From NCBI RefSeq assembly GCF_030269925.1, contig NC_085121.1, forward strand, positions 5,783,501 through 5,847,500: a DNA stretch of 64,000 nucleotides, written 5' to 3'. A program made the translations under genes and the position numbers. This DNA is from Bombyx mori (lineage: Eukaryota; Arthropoda; Insecta; Lepidoptera; Bombycidae). Positions 48,463 through 59,892 of the stretch are shown here, in pieces. The notes under the pieces were generated by a model. The model saw only the letters and a program-made list of their open reading frames with translations, did no database searches and had not been told where the DNA came from. How positions within the stretch are numbered: position 1 is the stretch's first letter; every line of letters begins with the position of its first letter.

Positions 48463-50537
48463 ACATTCTAGCGACAAAACGTATTCAGTAAAGACAACTT
48501 TTTAAAGCAAATAAAGAAATCAGCTAAAATCAACACGGTTGATCAATAACTTAAACTCAAATCATAAACTTTACTAATATGCCTGTAACATGACACTTGC
48601 AACAGGGTTGTAATTACAAAGTACTAGCCTCTGTAAACACGGCCTGTACCAGAATATAACCGTACTATGTATAAATAAACACCTAAATATCTTAATCCGT
48701 CCCATAGCAAAGTTAGGGAGATGACTAACCCCTGGAACAGGGGGCGACAGTACCTCAACGCTGTCCAGTCGATAAACACCGCTTTTCACCTATTTTCTAC
48801 TAAATAAATATTTTCACCTCTCCTTTAGTGTAGCCTCATTCACTCCTGTACCTTCTATAGCTTCAACTTCATGATTCGTCAATGATAGTAGTAATATTTA
48901 TATATTACTTTATTTATTGATAGTAGTATATTTTACTCTATATGTCCCACTATTATAATAAGTTGAATTTCATGCAACATAAACTGTGAATATTCTCTCC
49001 AACAATTTGAATGGTTACAATAAAATATAAGTGATGTGTGAAAATATATATTTTATTCAAATTGTTTGTTACAAAATGGTCTAATTATTCCCGTACGCAT
49101 CTTTAAAATATCACTCTGTTTAAATTGTCATTGTCATTAAAATACTGAATTTATAAAAAAAATAATTTTACTGATATATTATTATGTAATATTATCTGTG
49201 GATTGTCTTTATTAAGGTCCGCTCCAAGTCTATGAACAGTGTAGTACCGCTGTTATAACGCATACAATAATATGCAACGGGAAATATGCTTACGGGAAAA
49301 ACGAAAGCCCTGCCCATTACTCATAGGTAAAGCGAGTAAACGGAACATTTAACTTATATAATAGACATAGCCTACTTTTATATTGTCAAAGTTCTATACA
49401 CGTTTTGTTTTATTTCAAGCTTTATGGTGCAAGAAATAAAGTACGATTTAGCTACGTACACCTTAAAATGTCTATGTCATATCAAAGTGGGTAGGGCGGG
49501 CCGCCCAAACGTTTAGCAACCGTTTAACTAAGGCTCGAGGTGAGGACACACCCACGAGGGTGCCTCTAGGTTCTGATTCAAGCGATTTTTTATATAAATA
49601 TTTACCTAAATTTGACCATATACACAAATCATACGTAAGCCTTTAAAGGTTATTTTTTATTTAAATTGCTTAGCCTGTTTTAGACTCAGCGTAAATGTCT
49701 AATCACCCCATGCGACCTGAATGGAATACTTTATAGATTACGAGCATTTTCGACAACTTAATAGAGTGAGCCATTATTTTTAGTTTAAAAAACATAAATC
49801 TATTATCGTTTGGAGTTTAGTACTTTAGCGAAAGTTATTTGGTATTCTGGGTCTGTGTAGGTACCTACTTGTTTATCTCGTACATGTTTCTGGCACTAAT
49901 GACAGATTAGAAAATCTACCATCCTGACGCGTTGTATGTGTTAAAATGAAAATAAAAGATGTAAAAATCATGCACTCAAAATTTGAACGGTATTCACATA
50001 AATTTTCAAACGAAGATTATTGAGATTCCGTGTTCATAACATAACAGGGTGGCACTTGCTCTCATTCCAATTTAAAATATCATTTATTTGTGCGAATGCA
50101 GTCTCACGTCTGCTACACACATTAAATTGAACAAGCTTGATACTTTATTTAAGTACATGACATTTTTATTTAATTAATCAATTATTTATCCATGTTACGT
50201 TTTTGTAATATATGAATAATTCTAAAATTTTAGATATTCTCAAAATTTAAATTGGGCTTATTACATTGAAACTGACCCAAGAAAATGAGCCGCCTTCTAA
50301 GTTACGATATCAGTGTTTGAATGTTTTTTTTTATCTATTTATGAACCATAGACTTTTAAGCAGCAAAACAACTCAAAAGTGAGAGTATACACTAACGTTT
50401 CGCGGATTTAGCCCCACAGTAAAAAGGCTCCACTGATTTACGGCTTTACTTATGGATAGATTTTCCAAAATTTAATTTCAATTCATAAAAGTTTACCATT
50501 GGCTTCAATTGTCGAGCTTAAGTGATTCATTTTCTAT
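48463..50537. other. Intergenic, nothing recognised
   Basis: Two kilobases without a gene or recognised repeat. 49485-49570 is a GC-richer pocket. Confidence 0.4.
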
Positions 50538-50548
50538 TTTCAAGAACT

Positions 50549-50944
50549 TCTTCATCTTCCAGTGCCTCTTCAATCCTGAAGGTTGGCCGTTAGCTTTCTA
50601 TATTCATTTTTATCTGCAGCCAGCCGGAACAGCTGTTCGACGGAGGTAATACCGGTCCACTCCCGGATATTCCGGAGCCATGATTTCTTTCTTCGCCCAG
50701 CAAGTCTCTTTCCGTCCACTTTGCCCATAATTATCAACTGCAGCAGCATGTATCTATCGTTCCTGAGCACGTGGCCGAGATATTCTATCTTGCGCTTTTT
50801 GATAGAAGGCAACATTTTCCGGGACATATGAACGCGCTGAAGTACGGTTTCATTCCTGACCCTCTGCGTCCAACTAATGCGTAAAATGCGACGGTAGGAC
50901 CACATCTCGAATGCCTGTAGGCGTCTTGTAGTGTCCTCTTTTCA
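50549..50944 (-). pseudogene. 5'-truncated LINE with intact C-terminal frame and target duplication
   Basis: Minus-strand frame of about 120 codons: TRRLQAFEMWSYRRILRISW, SIKKRKIEYLGHVLRNDRY, LLQLIIMGKVDGKRLAGRRK and KSWLRNIREWTGI. This is the post-reverse-transcriptase C-terminus common to insect RTE-like retrotransposons. The 11-mer tttcaagaact flanks it at 50538-50548 and 50945-50955, a target-site duplication, so both insertion edges are visible. The 3' end is a gaagatgaaga-like tail. The RT and endonuclease parts are absent, so it cannot move by itself. Confidence 0.85.
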
Positions 50945-50955
50945 TTTCAAGAACT

Positions 50956-52507
50956 AGCTCATTTAACTACTAGCAGTTTGTGTAAGCGTTAGTGGTTTTA
51001 TGGTGATGTTAACTAAAAATGTTATTTCATTTTAGAATGTTTATGTTATTACAATTAAAAAAAATTGTTACATAATGATAATTCAAGCATGGAAAAATAA
51101 CTTACTGAGATGATGGTTAGTGCTCAAAAATAGCGTCCTACGGCTCAAATATTCAAAAATGCTCCTTTATTATTCATTTTTCAGCATCACAGCACTAAAC
51201 CTATAAATGACCAGAGTTTATTGGTTTTTTTTTCTATAACTTTTTTCTAGCATCAAGAAGTAGTGGTCGATGTAGAACTCCGCAGTGTGGGGTGCCGCGA
51301 CCGTAGCGAGTAACGAAAGCGCGTTTGATATGTTAATTTATATAATTCCTAGCTTCTCGCTGTTTTTGCAAGTTGCGCTTGTGTTTATTAGTTCTTACGT
51401 CTCCTCGTATAACTATATAATCTTTATTACGAACGGTACGGCATGCTTCAAATAAATCAACAATAACATTACATAAAACAGTTTTGAGAACTTAAATTTA
51501 ATAAAACTAAAGTAATATTAAAAAAACTAATTCTAAAAATAGGTTAACAAATGATGGCCCAGAATCATTCTAATTGACATAATTTGTAATTTAAAAAGAA
51601 TTAATTCGTATCAAATTAAGCTATTGTACTCATTCTGTGTGCTGTGGAAGTTTTGCGTTGGAAGAGAGCGTTTTAAGCGTTAGACCGCCAATAAATAACT
51701 TTGTAATTGTTATTTTAAGGTAAACAACTTTTTTACTACTTTAAACTACTTTTTTCTTTCTCGTGGTGTTTCAATAAATTATCTACATACATATGTCTAT
51801 GTATATCATTTCAAGCATATTATTTTATATATAAAGTATATTCAAAAATCTGCTCTAGTAGCTGATACTTGTCCTAAATACAATGAATGGGCTTTTTATG
51901 GAATTCTTCATTCTATTATAAACGAGACGAACATCAGATGACTGATAAAGTAGTTAGAATCAATTTACGACTCACTCGCGACACGATAATCTAATTTTAA
52001 TATTTAAAAGTGGCAACATTAAACCCACGCTCACTCCTCCACTTCCATGTTCTGAATTCGAAATGAGAACGGGAAACGCGCGAAAAGGCGGCCATATTGC
52101 TTTTAGCACCCTTTAATGGAAAACATTCGAGAATAAACTGAACCGTACTGATTAATGTGTAAATGAACTGAATTGATATTTGAAAAGTGTTTGGGGCGCT
52201 TGACGACTCAATATTAACGAATGTTTGTACTTGTCACCAATATTGTCATGTAAGAAATTTATTTTACCGTTTTCAATAAAAATCAATTTAGGTTTAGGGA
52301 ATTTTTCAGTGGTGAGTTACATGAGAAACAATATCGGATTACTGAAACGAAACCAAATATTGTACTTTGTTCATTAAGATTAGTTTTGTTAACTTTATAT
52401 TTTTGTGGTGTTCAATAAAAATGCGCACAAAATAAAAAAAACAATTTTTGAAGATTTGGTTGCAAAAGGTCATTTGGTAACGATAAGTCTATGGTCTATG
52501 ATGGTTA
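50956..52507. other. Intergenic, nothing recognised
   Basis: AT-rich. A short GC-richer spot at 51260-51330 is unassigned. Confidence 0.4.
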
Positions 52508-52717
52508 TTGTTTCACCCATAGACACAGCCCACTGAGTTTCTCGCCGGATCTTCTCAGTGGGTCGCGTTTCCGATCCGGTGTTAGATTTTGCGAAGCACT
52601 GCTCTTGCTAGGGCCAGTGTTAGCAACACTTCCGGTTTGAGCACCGGGAGCTCACCTACGTGTTAGGATGAAGCTGAAATAGCCTCTCAAGGCTATTAGC
52701 ATAGGTAGGAAAAAAAA
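52508..52717 (+). mobile_element. Retroelement 3' end, family B, with target duplication
   Basis: 5'-truncated family B copy ending ataggtaggaaaaaaa. gatggtta occurs directly before (52500-52507) and after (52718-52725), a probable 8-bp target-site duplication that shows TPRT-like insertion. Confidence 0.82.
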
Positions 52718-52979
52718 GATGGTTACTATGATCGGCCAATTGTTTCTTTTAAACCTTAGAAATATGTACCAAGCCTAACTTAGAATCTTCAAAGGAAAGC
52801 AAGCGGAGTTCGTGTTACAAATCCTCAATTAGGAGGCGCACAGCTCAGTTTATGCCGGCGTTTAAATTCGTTAGGAGCGGGCAATGTTGTGTTCGCCACG
52901 GATTTAACACAGAATAAAGATTATAGAAATACCTCAGTCTTTTGTAAAATCAAATAGCAATATTGTTTAATTATTATAT

Positions 52980-53262
52980 AATAAAACCATATCTTCTTCT
53001 CTTTCTTCTTTCTTTCCTATTACCCTATGCTGGGGTGTAGGACGCAAATGAAATTCTTTGATTTGCATCGGCTTTAGGCAGTTTGCTCGAGCTCCTCCCA
53101 GGTCATGCCCAAGACGCCCAGTTTTTCCTCTACTGAGCAACGCCAAGCTGTTCTGGGACGGCCTCTCTTCCTTTTACCAGACTCTTTCCAGGTCAGTCCT
53201 CTCATGGTTAGGTGGATAGATGGGTATCGGGCTTTCTTAATGTATGACCAGTTCATAGTAAA
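52980..53262 (-). pseudogene. Probable LINE C-terminal fragment
   Basis: Minus-strand frame of 60 codons: WKESGKRKRGRPRTAWRCSV then EEKLGVLGMTWEELEQTA, resembling the GRP-R/K-W tail of insect LINE reverse transcriptase ORFs. No tail or target duplication was identified, so edges are approximate. Confidence 0.55.
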
Positions 53263-53921
53263 ACAAATATATTATTAACCCAAATTTTAGAGGAAGCGAA
53301 GGTATCGCAAAGGATGGTGGTTGCACAGTTCCAGCTTAAATATTGGAAACGAAAAAAAACCCTACAAAACTCGGCTGAAAGGAACTAGAGGATCTTACAC
53401 TAAAACAATTTCAACTATTTACATATACATATATAAAACACAGTTTTTAGTCCTTAGGTTACTTTTTCATTGAATCATTAAATGCATAGAATAGGGTTAT
53501 TTATGGAATGCTACACAGGGCTCCACGTCTCTGTTGACATATACGCACTCTTTTGTCGAAAAATTTCTTGATCTTTCTGCCTGATTGTGACTGAATTTCG
53601 TTGATATTGTTTCGTTTCGTTTAATTTCCTGTTATAATGCACATCTATGCAAAAAGTCCATAACCAGGTGGTTATATATTATTCAATAATAAAAACACGT
53701 TGCTATATCAACGCTCCGTGACAAAACCCTAATCTCTCAACTATAAAAATGTTGTTTTTCAAGGACGCCAATAATTTATTGCAAAAATCTTGCGTTAAAT
53801 TTTGAACAACCTATTTAAATACCCGGAGAAACGCAAAATATGTAAGTATTTTTAATCAAATCGCTTTTCTAAACGATTTTATTAAAAATATAGTTACTGA
53901 GTTTTAAACGAAATATTAATG
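53263..53921. other. Intergenic, nothing recognised
   Basis: AT-rich. Confidence 0.4.
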
Positions 53922-54012
53922 GGAACTGGGTGCAAGTTTAAATATAATAAATACATCGCGAGTCATATTTTAAGACTCGCGATGTATTATATTTAAACTT
54001 GCACCCAGTTCC
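53922..54012. repeat. Near-perfect inverted repeat, 39-bp arms, 9-base loop
   Basis: Left arm 53922-53964 begins ggaactgggtgcaagttta and ends catcgcgagtc. Right arm 53974-54012 is its exact complement except for a 4-base insertion in the left arm. The loop is atattttaa. No similarity to the MITEs elsewhere in the window. Confidence 0.95.
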
Positions 54013-54554
54013 AATAACTGTACGATCATCAATCATCGCAACAAAAACTTTTATGGCTTCTAGAAAATCAATCAGTTTACTTAATTCTTTTGTTTTAATG
54101 AGAATGTACTATTCACAAAGCGTGTTCTTTAAGTTTTTAAATTACATGTTTTTTTGTTGTTGCAAATCTGATGAAAGGCCACAACCCACACAGCCAAACT
54201 AATAACTATCGTTAAAATTCAACATTATTAAGTATTCTGTGATTATTACTAAAGCTTTTCGTGTCTACCAATATTCGACTAATCTGTGACTTCGCTGTCA
54301 ATCGCGTATGTGAGCAGCGTACCTCGCTAAGTGGATCTCCATTTTAACTCCTGAAACAAACCGGTTGAGGCTTTCAGTCGGATCTCGACATTTGCATGAT
54401 TGGAATTACGTTGATTACGCCTTGTGCCCCCTTCGCTCTGCCGTCGGTTGCCTTTCGAAATTCTTCACTTGAACTGCTACTGTTAGCTTAATAAATGAGA
54501 ACAAGCAAACTAGTAAGTAATAACTAAAGTAATTTTTTCAGTAGCTGTGGTATT
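54013..54554. other. Intergenic, nothing recognised
   Basis: No gene or repeat recognised. Confidence 0.4.
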
Positions 54555-54645
54555 ATTATTACTCGTACAGGTGTTCACCACCTATCTGCCCGTTTCTGTC
54601 ACGAAGCAGTTCTCGCGTTCCGATTTTAATTGTGAGACACCCATT
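54555..54645 (+). mobile_element. Old SINE body fragment
   Basis: ggtgttcaccacctatctgc, cgtttctgtcacgaagcag and gcgttccgattt follow the order of the SINE body with many changes. Confidence 0.45.
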
Positions 54646-54787
54646 AATCAATTCAATTAAGAATTCGGCATCTTGTGTCAAGAAAATATTAGCGTTGCTA
54701 TGTCTATAAAAAATCACAACCAAATCCAGCTATGCACAAGAATGATACTTTTGCTTTTAATTAAATATGGATTTTTTTAAAAACGTA

Positions 54788-54910
54788 ACCTTAGAACTTA
54801 TATCTCAAGGTGGGCGGCGCATTTACATTGTAGATGTCTATGGGCTTCAGTAACCGCTTAACACCAGGTGGGTTGTGCGCTCTTCCACCCTCTAAGCAAT
54901 AAAAAATATA
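54788..54910 (+). mobile_element. SINE body 3' fragment at a mariner border
   Basis: ccttagaacttatatctcaa through ctctaagcaataaaaaatat: the last 120 bp of the SINE. The mariner begins in its A/T-rich tail. Confidence 0.82.
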
Positions 54911-55063
54911 TAACTAGTCAGGTCATAAGTATTGTCACACAGTAAAAACTTTTCTTTTAGAATGCTGGCCACAAAAAAGTTTATTGAATTCGAATTTCGA
55001 ATTGTTCATGAAAATAAAAATGCTTAATACTTAATACTTTTAGAATTTTACTCATTTTTAAAT

Positions 55064-56109
55064 ATGGAGTGGACGCTTAAAGAAGACCGTGTTGCAGTTA
55101 TTGCGTTGCATCGTTGCGGTTACGCGCCAATTCAAATTTTTAACATACTGAAAAATTTTAATTTAACCAAAAGATTCGTTTATCGTACCATCAAACGATA
55201 CAATGAAGACTCTAGTGTAGATGACAGGTCAAGAAGTGGTCGCCCTCGGTCTGTTAGGACTCCAGCAGTGATAAAAGCTGTGAAGGCGCGAATTCAAAGA
55301 AATCCCAAACGTAAGCAGAAACTGTTGGCCCTTCAGATGGGGTTAAGCAGAACCACGGTGAAAAGGGTGTTAAATGAAGAAGAGGGCTTCGGGCATATCG
55401 AAGAAAAACAGGACATCGTTTGAATGCTCGTCTAATGGACCTGAGACTGAAGAGATGCCGCGCATTGTTGAAGCGGTACGCGGGAAAAAAATATCGGGAA
55501 ATTCTTTTTTCGGATGAAAAAATTTTTACCGTAGAAGAGAGCTATAACAAACAAAATGATAAGGTGTACGCACACAGTAGTGAAGAAGCGAGCAACCGTA
55601 TTCCGCGTGTCCAACGAGGTCATTTTCCATCCTCGCTCATGGTATGGTTGGGAGTTTCTTATTGGGGCTTAACAGAGGTACATTTTTGTGCGAAAGGTGT
55701 AAAAACGAATGCAGTTGTGTATCAAAATACAGTCCTGACGAACCTTGTGGAACCTGTTTCTCATACCATGTTCAATAACAGGCACTGGGTATTCCAACAA
55801 GATTCGGCGCCAGCTCATAGAGCGAAGAGCACACAAGACTGGCTGGCGGTGCGTGAAATCGACTTCATCTGGCACGAAGACTGGCCCTCCTCCAGTCCAG
55901 ATTTGAATCCGTTAGATTATAAGATATGGCAACACTTGGAGGAAAAGACGTGCTCAAAGCCTCATCCCAATTTGGAGTCACTCAAGACATCCTTGATTAA
56001 GGCAGCAGCCGATATTGACATGGACCTCGTTCGTGCTGCGATAGACGACTGGCCGCGCAGATTGAAGGGTGTATTCAAAATCAGGGAGGTCATTTTGAAT
56101 AAACTTTAG
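55064..56109 (+). pseudogene. maT mariner transposase, one frameshift
   Basis: Cut-and-paste transposase. The first frame (55064-55423, 119 codons) has the N-terminal helix-turn-helix region (RCGYAPIQIFNILKNFNLTK and a following RSGRPRS motif). The second frame continues to the stop at 56107-56109 and carries the catalytic triad: D in FSDEKIF, D in FQQDSAPAH, D in LNPLDYKIW. There are 37 residues between the last two, which defines DD37D and the maT group rather than DD34D mariner. The frames are offset by one base around 55375-55384. The conserved reading simply resumes upstream of the apparent start of the second frame (which would be TTG, not a true start). Otherwise no stop interrupts it, so the copy looks young but not able to make full transposase. 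Confidence 0.9.
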
Positions 56110-56162
56110 TGTCATAAGAATCTATGTTTTGTTAAGTTCATTTTGGTATATGAATGGTTACA

Positions 56163-56378
56163 TCTATACTAATATTATAAAGAGGAAAGATTTGTTTGTT
56201 TGTTTGTTTCGAATAGGCTCCCAAACTACTGGATCGATTTGAAAAATTATTTTTCCATTAGAAGCCGACATTGTCCCTGATGAACATAGGCTACTTTTTA
56301 TTAAACTTTTTTTATTTTATTTTTTTTGTTTCATGTGTCTTTTAATGTTTCCGAAGCGAAGCGAGGGCGGGTCGCTAG
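56163..56378 (+). mobile_element. Non-autonomous Helitron, family 1, nested in the mariner
   Basis: Starts TCTATACTAATATTATAAAG after host A (56162) and ends gcgggtcgCTAG before host T (56379). Has a run of tttg repeats and the GC-rich cgaagcgaagcgagg 3' segment. No target duplication, as expected. It lies between the transposase stop and the right mariner inverted repeat. Confidence 0.88.
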
Positions 56379-56445
56379 TAATGAATAAACTTGTTTCAAT
56401 TATTTTACATTAAACATGTGACAGAATTTATGACCTGACTAGGTA

Positions 56446-57477
56446 TATTATCACTAGGTGTTAACCGCGGCTACGATCGGGTATTTAAGGTAGTATAGTT
56501 TCTCGTGGGAATTAAATGTGTTTTCGGGATAAGAGGTAGGATGTACGAGTGTATATCATAATACCGACTTAAAACTAATACTTTTAAAAAATCATGTCAA
56601 TCCGTTGCTTCGTTTAGACGTAAGAGAAGGAAAAACAATTCACATTTATAATATTTAAAAAAAGCATGGGTATAGATTTTATTTGAAACGCAGTTTTTAC
56701 TTGTGGTTATTATACCACATAAGTTACATATAATAATTTTGAAATACAAAATAATTTGTAACCGATAATTTCTCAATTTGCTCTACAATTTTTTTATACA
56801 CAAAGATATAATGAAAACAGTAAAGAATCTTCAAAATAAAATGGATATAATAATATATATACTCAAATTTTAATTATAGTACCCGAAAAACATCTTTGCT
56901 TTCGGATAGCCATTAGACAGTCGTCACGAAGCTGTTAGTCTCTCTCCCCCACCTCCATGTACCATCCCTTTAAAGCTGAAAACACTCCAGAAAGTGTCGT
57001 TTATGTACTCAAAGCATATGCAAATAGATGTTTTAAAATTTTAGGGAGCGAACGACATTTTAGTCCCAAAGCACTTGCGAATATCAAAATGTAAATTCAC
57101 CCTTTTATGTTTACAAATCTTGTAAATGAAAGCATTCGTTTTATTGACTTTGGCCTTTCAAATGAAAGCCATTTCAACTGTTTTTATATACAGTCTATAT
57201 ATCTTTAAAGATTCAATTTTGATAAACAAGAATCACGAGTAATATTTAAGTTCTATTTAATGTGGCCTATTTACAAAATGAGTCTATATACTTTCTCATA
57301 TGTGTGTAGAATGCATAATGATCGGCTAAAGCATTAATATTTAATGTTTATGTCTTACAGCTTACTTTAGGTCGGGCTTCTATACAATAAATGGTATAGA
57401 CACCTAAAAACTGTTCCAAATGTACGAGACTCTAGGAATAGTACCCGTTTGCATTGCATTCTTAAGATCATTGTGTA
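56446..57477. other. Intergenic, nothing recognised
   Basis: AT-rich, no calls. Confidence 0.4.
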
Positions 57478-57679
57478 CATGACACTTTCATCTCTAGCGG
57501 CACTATTTATTAATGCTAATAATAGAAATGCCACGAGATTACTTAAATTTTTACGAAAGACTGTATTTAGGGTAGGCAGTGGCTCGTCTCTGCTCATGAC
57601 ATTGCGAAAGTCCATGGGCGACGGTAACCACTCACTATTCGGTGGGCCGTAGACTCGTCTGCCTACAAGGCCAAAAAAA
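57478..57679 (+). mobile_element. Bm1 SINE, longer copy
   Basis: Contains gacactttcatctctagcgg, ccacgagattacttaaattt, gggtaggcagtggctcgtct, tccatgggcgacggtaacca and tctgcctacaaggccaaaaa. The most complete Bm1 copy in the window. Confidence 0.85.
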
Positions 57680-58023
57680 TCGTTATCACACAGCATCGTA
57701 CGTGCAGATTTATGTTATGATATTAGAATAAAGGTGTTCAAAGTAGAAAAGAAAATGATTAATCATTGACAAATATTGTGCAACGGCATGTTAAATAAAA
57801 ACAGATTACGTACGTTCAACGTTCGTTCCCCGTTTACTGTAGGTAAAGTGAGAAGTAGGAATAGGAAGAGTGTCGGTTGGGTGCGCGCCGGTCGCTCTCA
57901 GCTGATCAAGTTACTAGCTGTATCGTCGTCGGTCATTAAGGGACATTCATAGTTAAATCACTTATAAGTCAATTACCGTGTTTATTAAAGCAAATGAAGC
58001 CTATGGAGTTGTTTGGACTATGG
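57680..58023. other. Intergenic; GC-richer spot at 57840-57930
   Basis: Repeat-free, nothing recognised. Confidence 0.35.
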
Positions 58024-58273
58024 ACTGGTGGTAGGACATCTTGTGAGTCCGCTCGGGTAGCTACCACCACCCCGCCTATTTCTGCCGTAAAGCAGTAATG
58101 CGTTTCGGTTTGAAGGGCGGAGCAGCCGTTGTAACTATTCTGAGACTTTAGAACTCGTATCACAAGATGGGTGGCGCATTTACGTTGTAGATGTCTATGG
58201 GCTCCAGTAACCACTTAACACCAGGCGGGCTGTGAGCTCGTACACCAATCTAAGCAATAATAATAAAAAAAAT
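58024..58273 (+). mobile_element. Headless SINE
   Basis: Starts actggtggtaggacatc and ends ctaagcaataataataaaaa. Confidence 0.88.
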
Positions 58274-58874
58274 GTGGTATGTATCGCACAGAAAAAGAAA
58301 TCGAAAAATGATCGGTGTCGATAACGATATTTTTAGTTTTATCCCGTGTACAAGTTCCGAACTACAACATTAAACCACTTAGTCTACCGAGCAAAGACAC
58401 CTCGCTGCTCGTCAGAAGATCTTCTCTATGTAGTCTCTCTATGGTGTATTAGAAATTAATAATAACAAGTCACTCTCACGATTAAATGAATCAAAGGATT
58501 ATTTTATGTTTCATCCTTTAAACATATTTTCAGGTTACGTACTGCACAATAACACAGACAGACGCTGAAGAATTCTTTACAAAAATGTATTCTCCTCGCA
58601 TTTACGATGTTGTTACATGTGATGAATCAAAACTTACAAACAAACAATGATATTATGTTAATATAATCCGATCAAGCTACAGTGGCGAAGTGAAACAAGA
58701 TATTAGACAAAATTTTAAGAACCAGTTTAAAATCTTATTATTAATTTTATAAGCAAAAATTAAACAATACATTGCAGTAACAATACCAGTAATATAAATT
58801 AATAAATTCTGCATTTTATAGAACAGGATTCTTGCTATTCTTTTATTGCGAATACCGACTGCGTACACATGTTA
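58274..58874. other. Intergenic, nothing recognised
   Basis: AT-rich. Confidence 0.4.
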
Positions 58875-59106
58875 ATTTTTTTTTTTATTGCTTAAATGGG
58901 TGGACGAGCTCACAGCCCACCGGGTGTTAAGTGGTTACTGGAGCCCATAAACATTCACAACGTAAATGCGCCACCCACCTTGAGATACAAGTTCTAAGGT
59001 CTCAAGTATAGTTACAACGGCTGCCCCACCCTTCAAACCGAAACGCATTACTGCTTCACGGCAGAAATAGGCAGGGTGGTGGTACCCACCCGCGGACTCA
59101 CAAGAG
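58875..59106 (-). mobile_element. Headless SINE, slightly 5'-truncated
   Basis: Poly(T), then the reverse-complement body up to acccgcggactcacaagag. It lacks the last 15 bp of the 5' boundary. Confidence 0.86.
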
Positions 59107-59573
59107 ACACACAAAAAAACATATACTTCTATACTAACAATTTAAACTACGACACGTTCGTAATACTAGGTATACATATATCCGCCAGGCGCCTCATCCA
59201 TTTTAATTTTAATACAGCCTAAGGAATAAACATAGAAACTAAAACATACTCTCACTTTATTCATTAGTATATTTGTAACATAATAACATATCAGGTAATT
59301 ATTATTATTTATAGTCAAGCACTATATTCTATCCATGTAAATGAGGCTTAATAGAATGGCGCTTGTCGATGAGAAAATTGTCTTAATGCGTTTATTATAA
59401 TTCTTGTGGTTATTTTTTTTTTTTGTGATTAATGCCTACTAATTTTACATGCCTACTTGTTTTCTCACAATCATCGAGATTTAATACCTACTTTACAGAC
59501 TATAAAAAGTTATCAATGGTCTTATTCATAATGAGTGATCAGAGCTTCATAAGAAGACTACCAAAAGGTTTCA
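59107..59573. other. Intergenic, nothing recognised
   Basis: AT-rich. Confidence 0.4.
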
Positions 59574-59892
59574 TCTATACTAATATTATAAAGCTGAAGA
59601 GTTTGTTTGTTTGAACGCGCTAATCTCAGGAACTACTGGTCCGATTTGAAAAATTCTTTCAGTGTTAGATAGCCCATTTATTGAGGAAGGCTATAGGTTA
59701 TATAACATCACGGTAAGACCAATACAAGTGGAACACCAATAAAGAATGTTTCAAAATAGGGGTTTAAATAGCTCCTTATCATTCTATAATTCAAAAATAT
59801 TTTCATTTTCTACGTAAATTAAGTGGGGGGTAAAACTTACCATTACGCTAAAGTAATTATTCCACGCGGACGGAGTCGCGGGCAAAAGCTAG
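59574..59892 (+). mobile_element. Non-autonomous Helitron, family 1 variant
   Basis: Starts TCTATACTAATATTATAAAG after host A and ends cgcgggcaaaagCTAG before host T. It shares the 5' 80 bp with the other family 1 copies (aactactggtccgatttgaa) but has a different interior and 3' end. Confidence 0.82.

Larger units (their letters stand above)
54913..56443 (+). mobile_element. maT-type (DD37D) mariner transposon, nearly full length
   Basis: Bounded by TA at 54911-54912 and 56444-56445. Terminal inverted repeats of about 26 bp (actagtcaggtcataa at the left, ttatgacctgactagg at the right) match with few differences. It holds a transposase gene with one frameshift and a Helitron inserted in its 3' flank. 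Without the 216-bp Helitron it is about 1315 bp, the usual size for a mariner. Its left end lies in the tail of a SINE. Confidence 0.9.
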
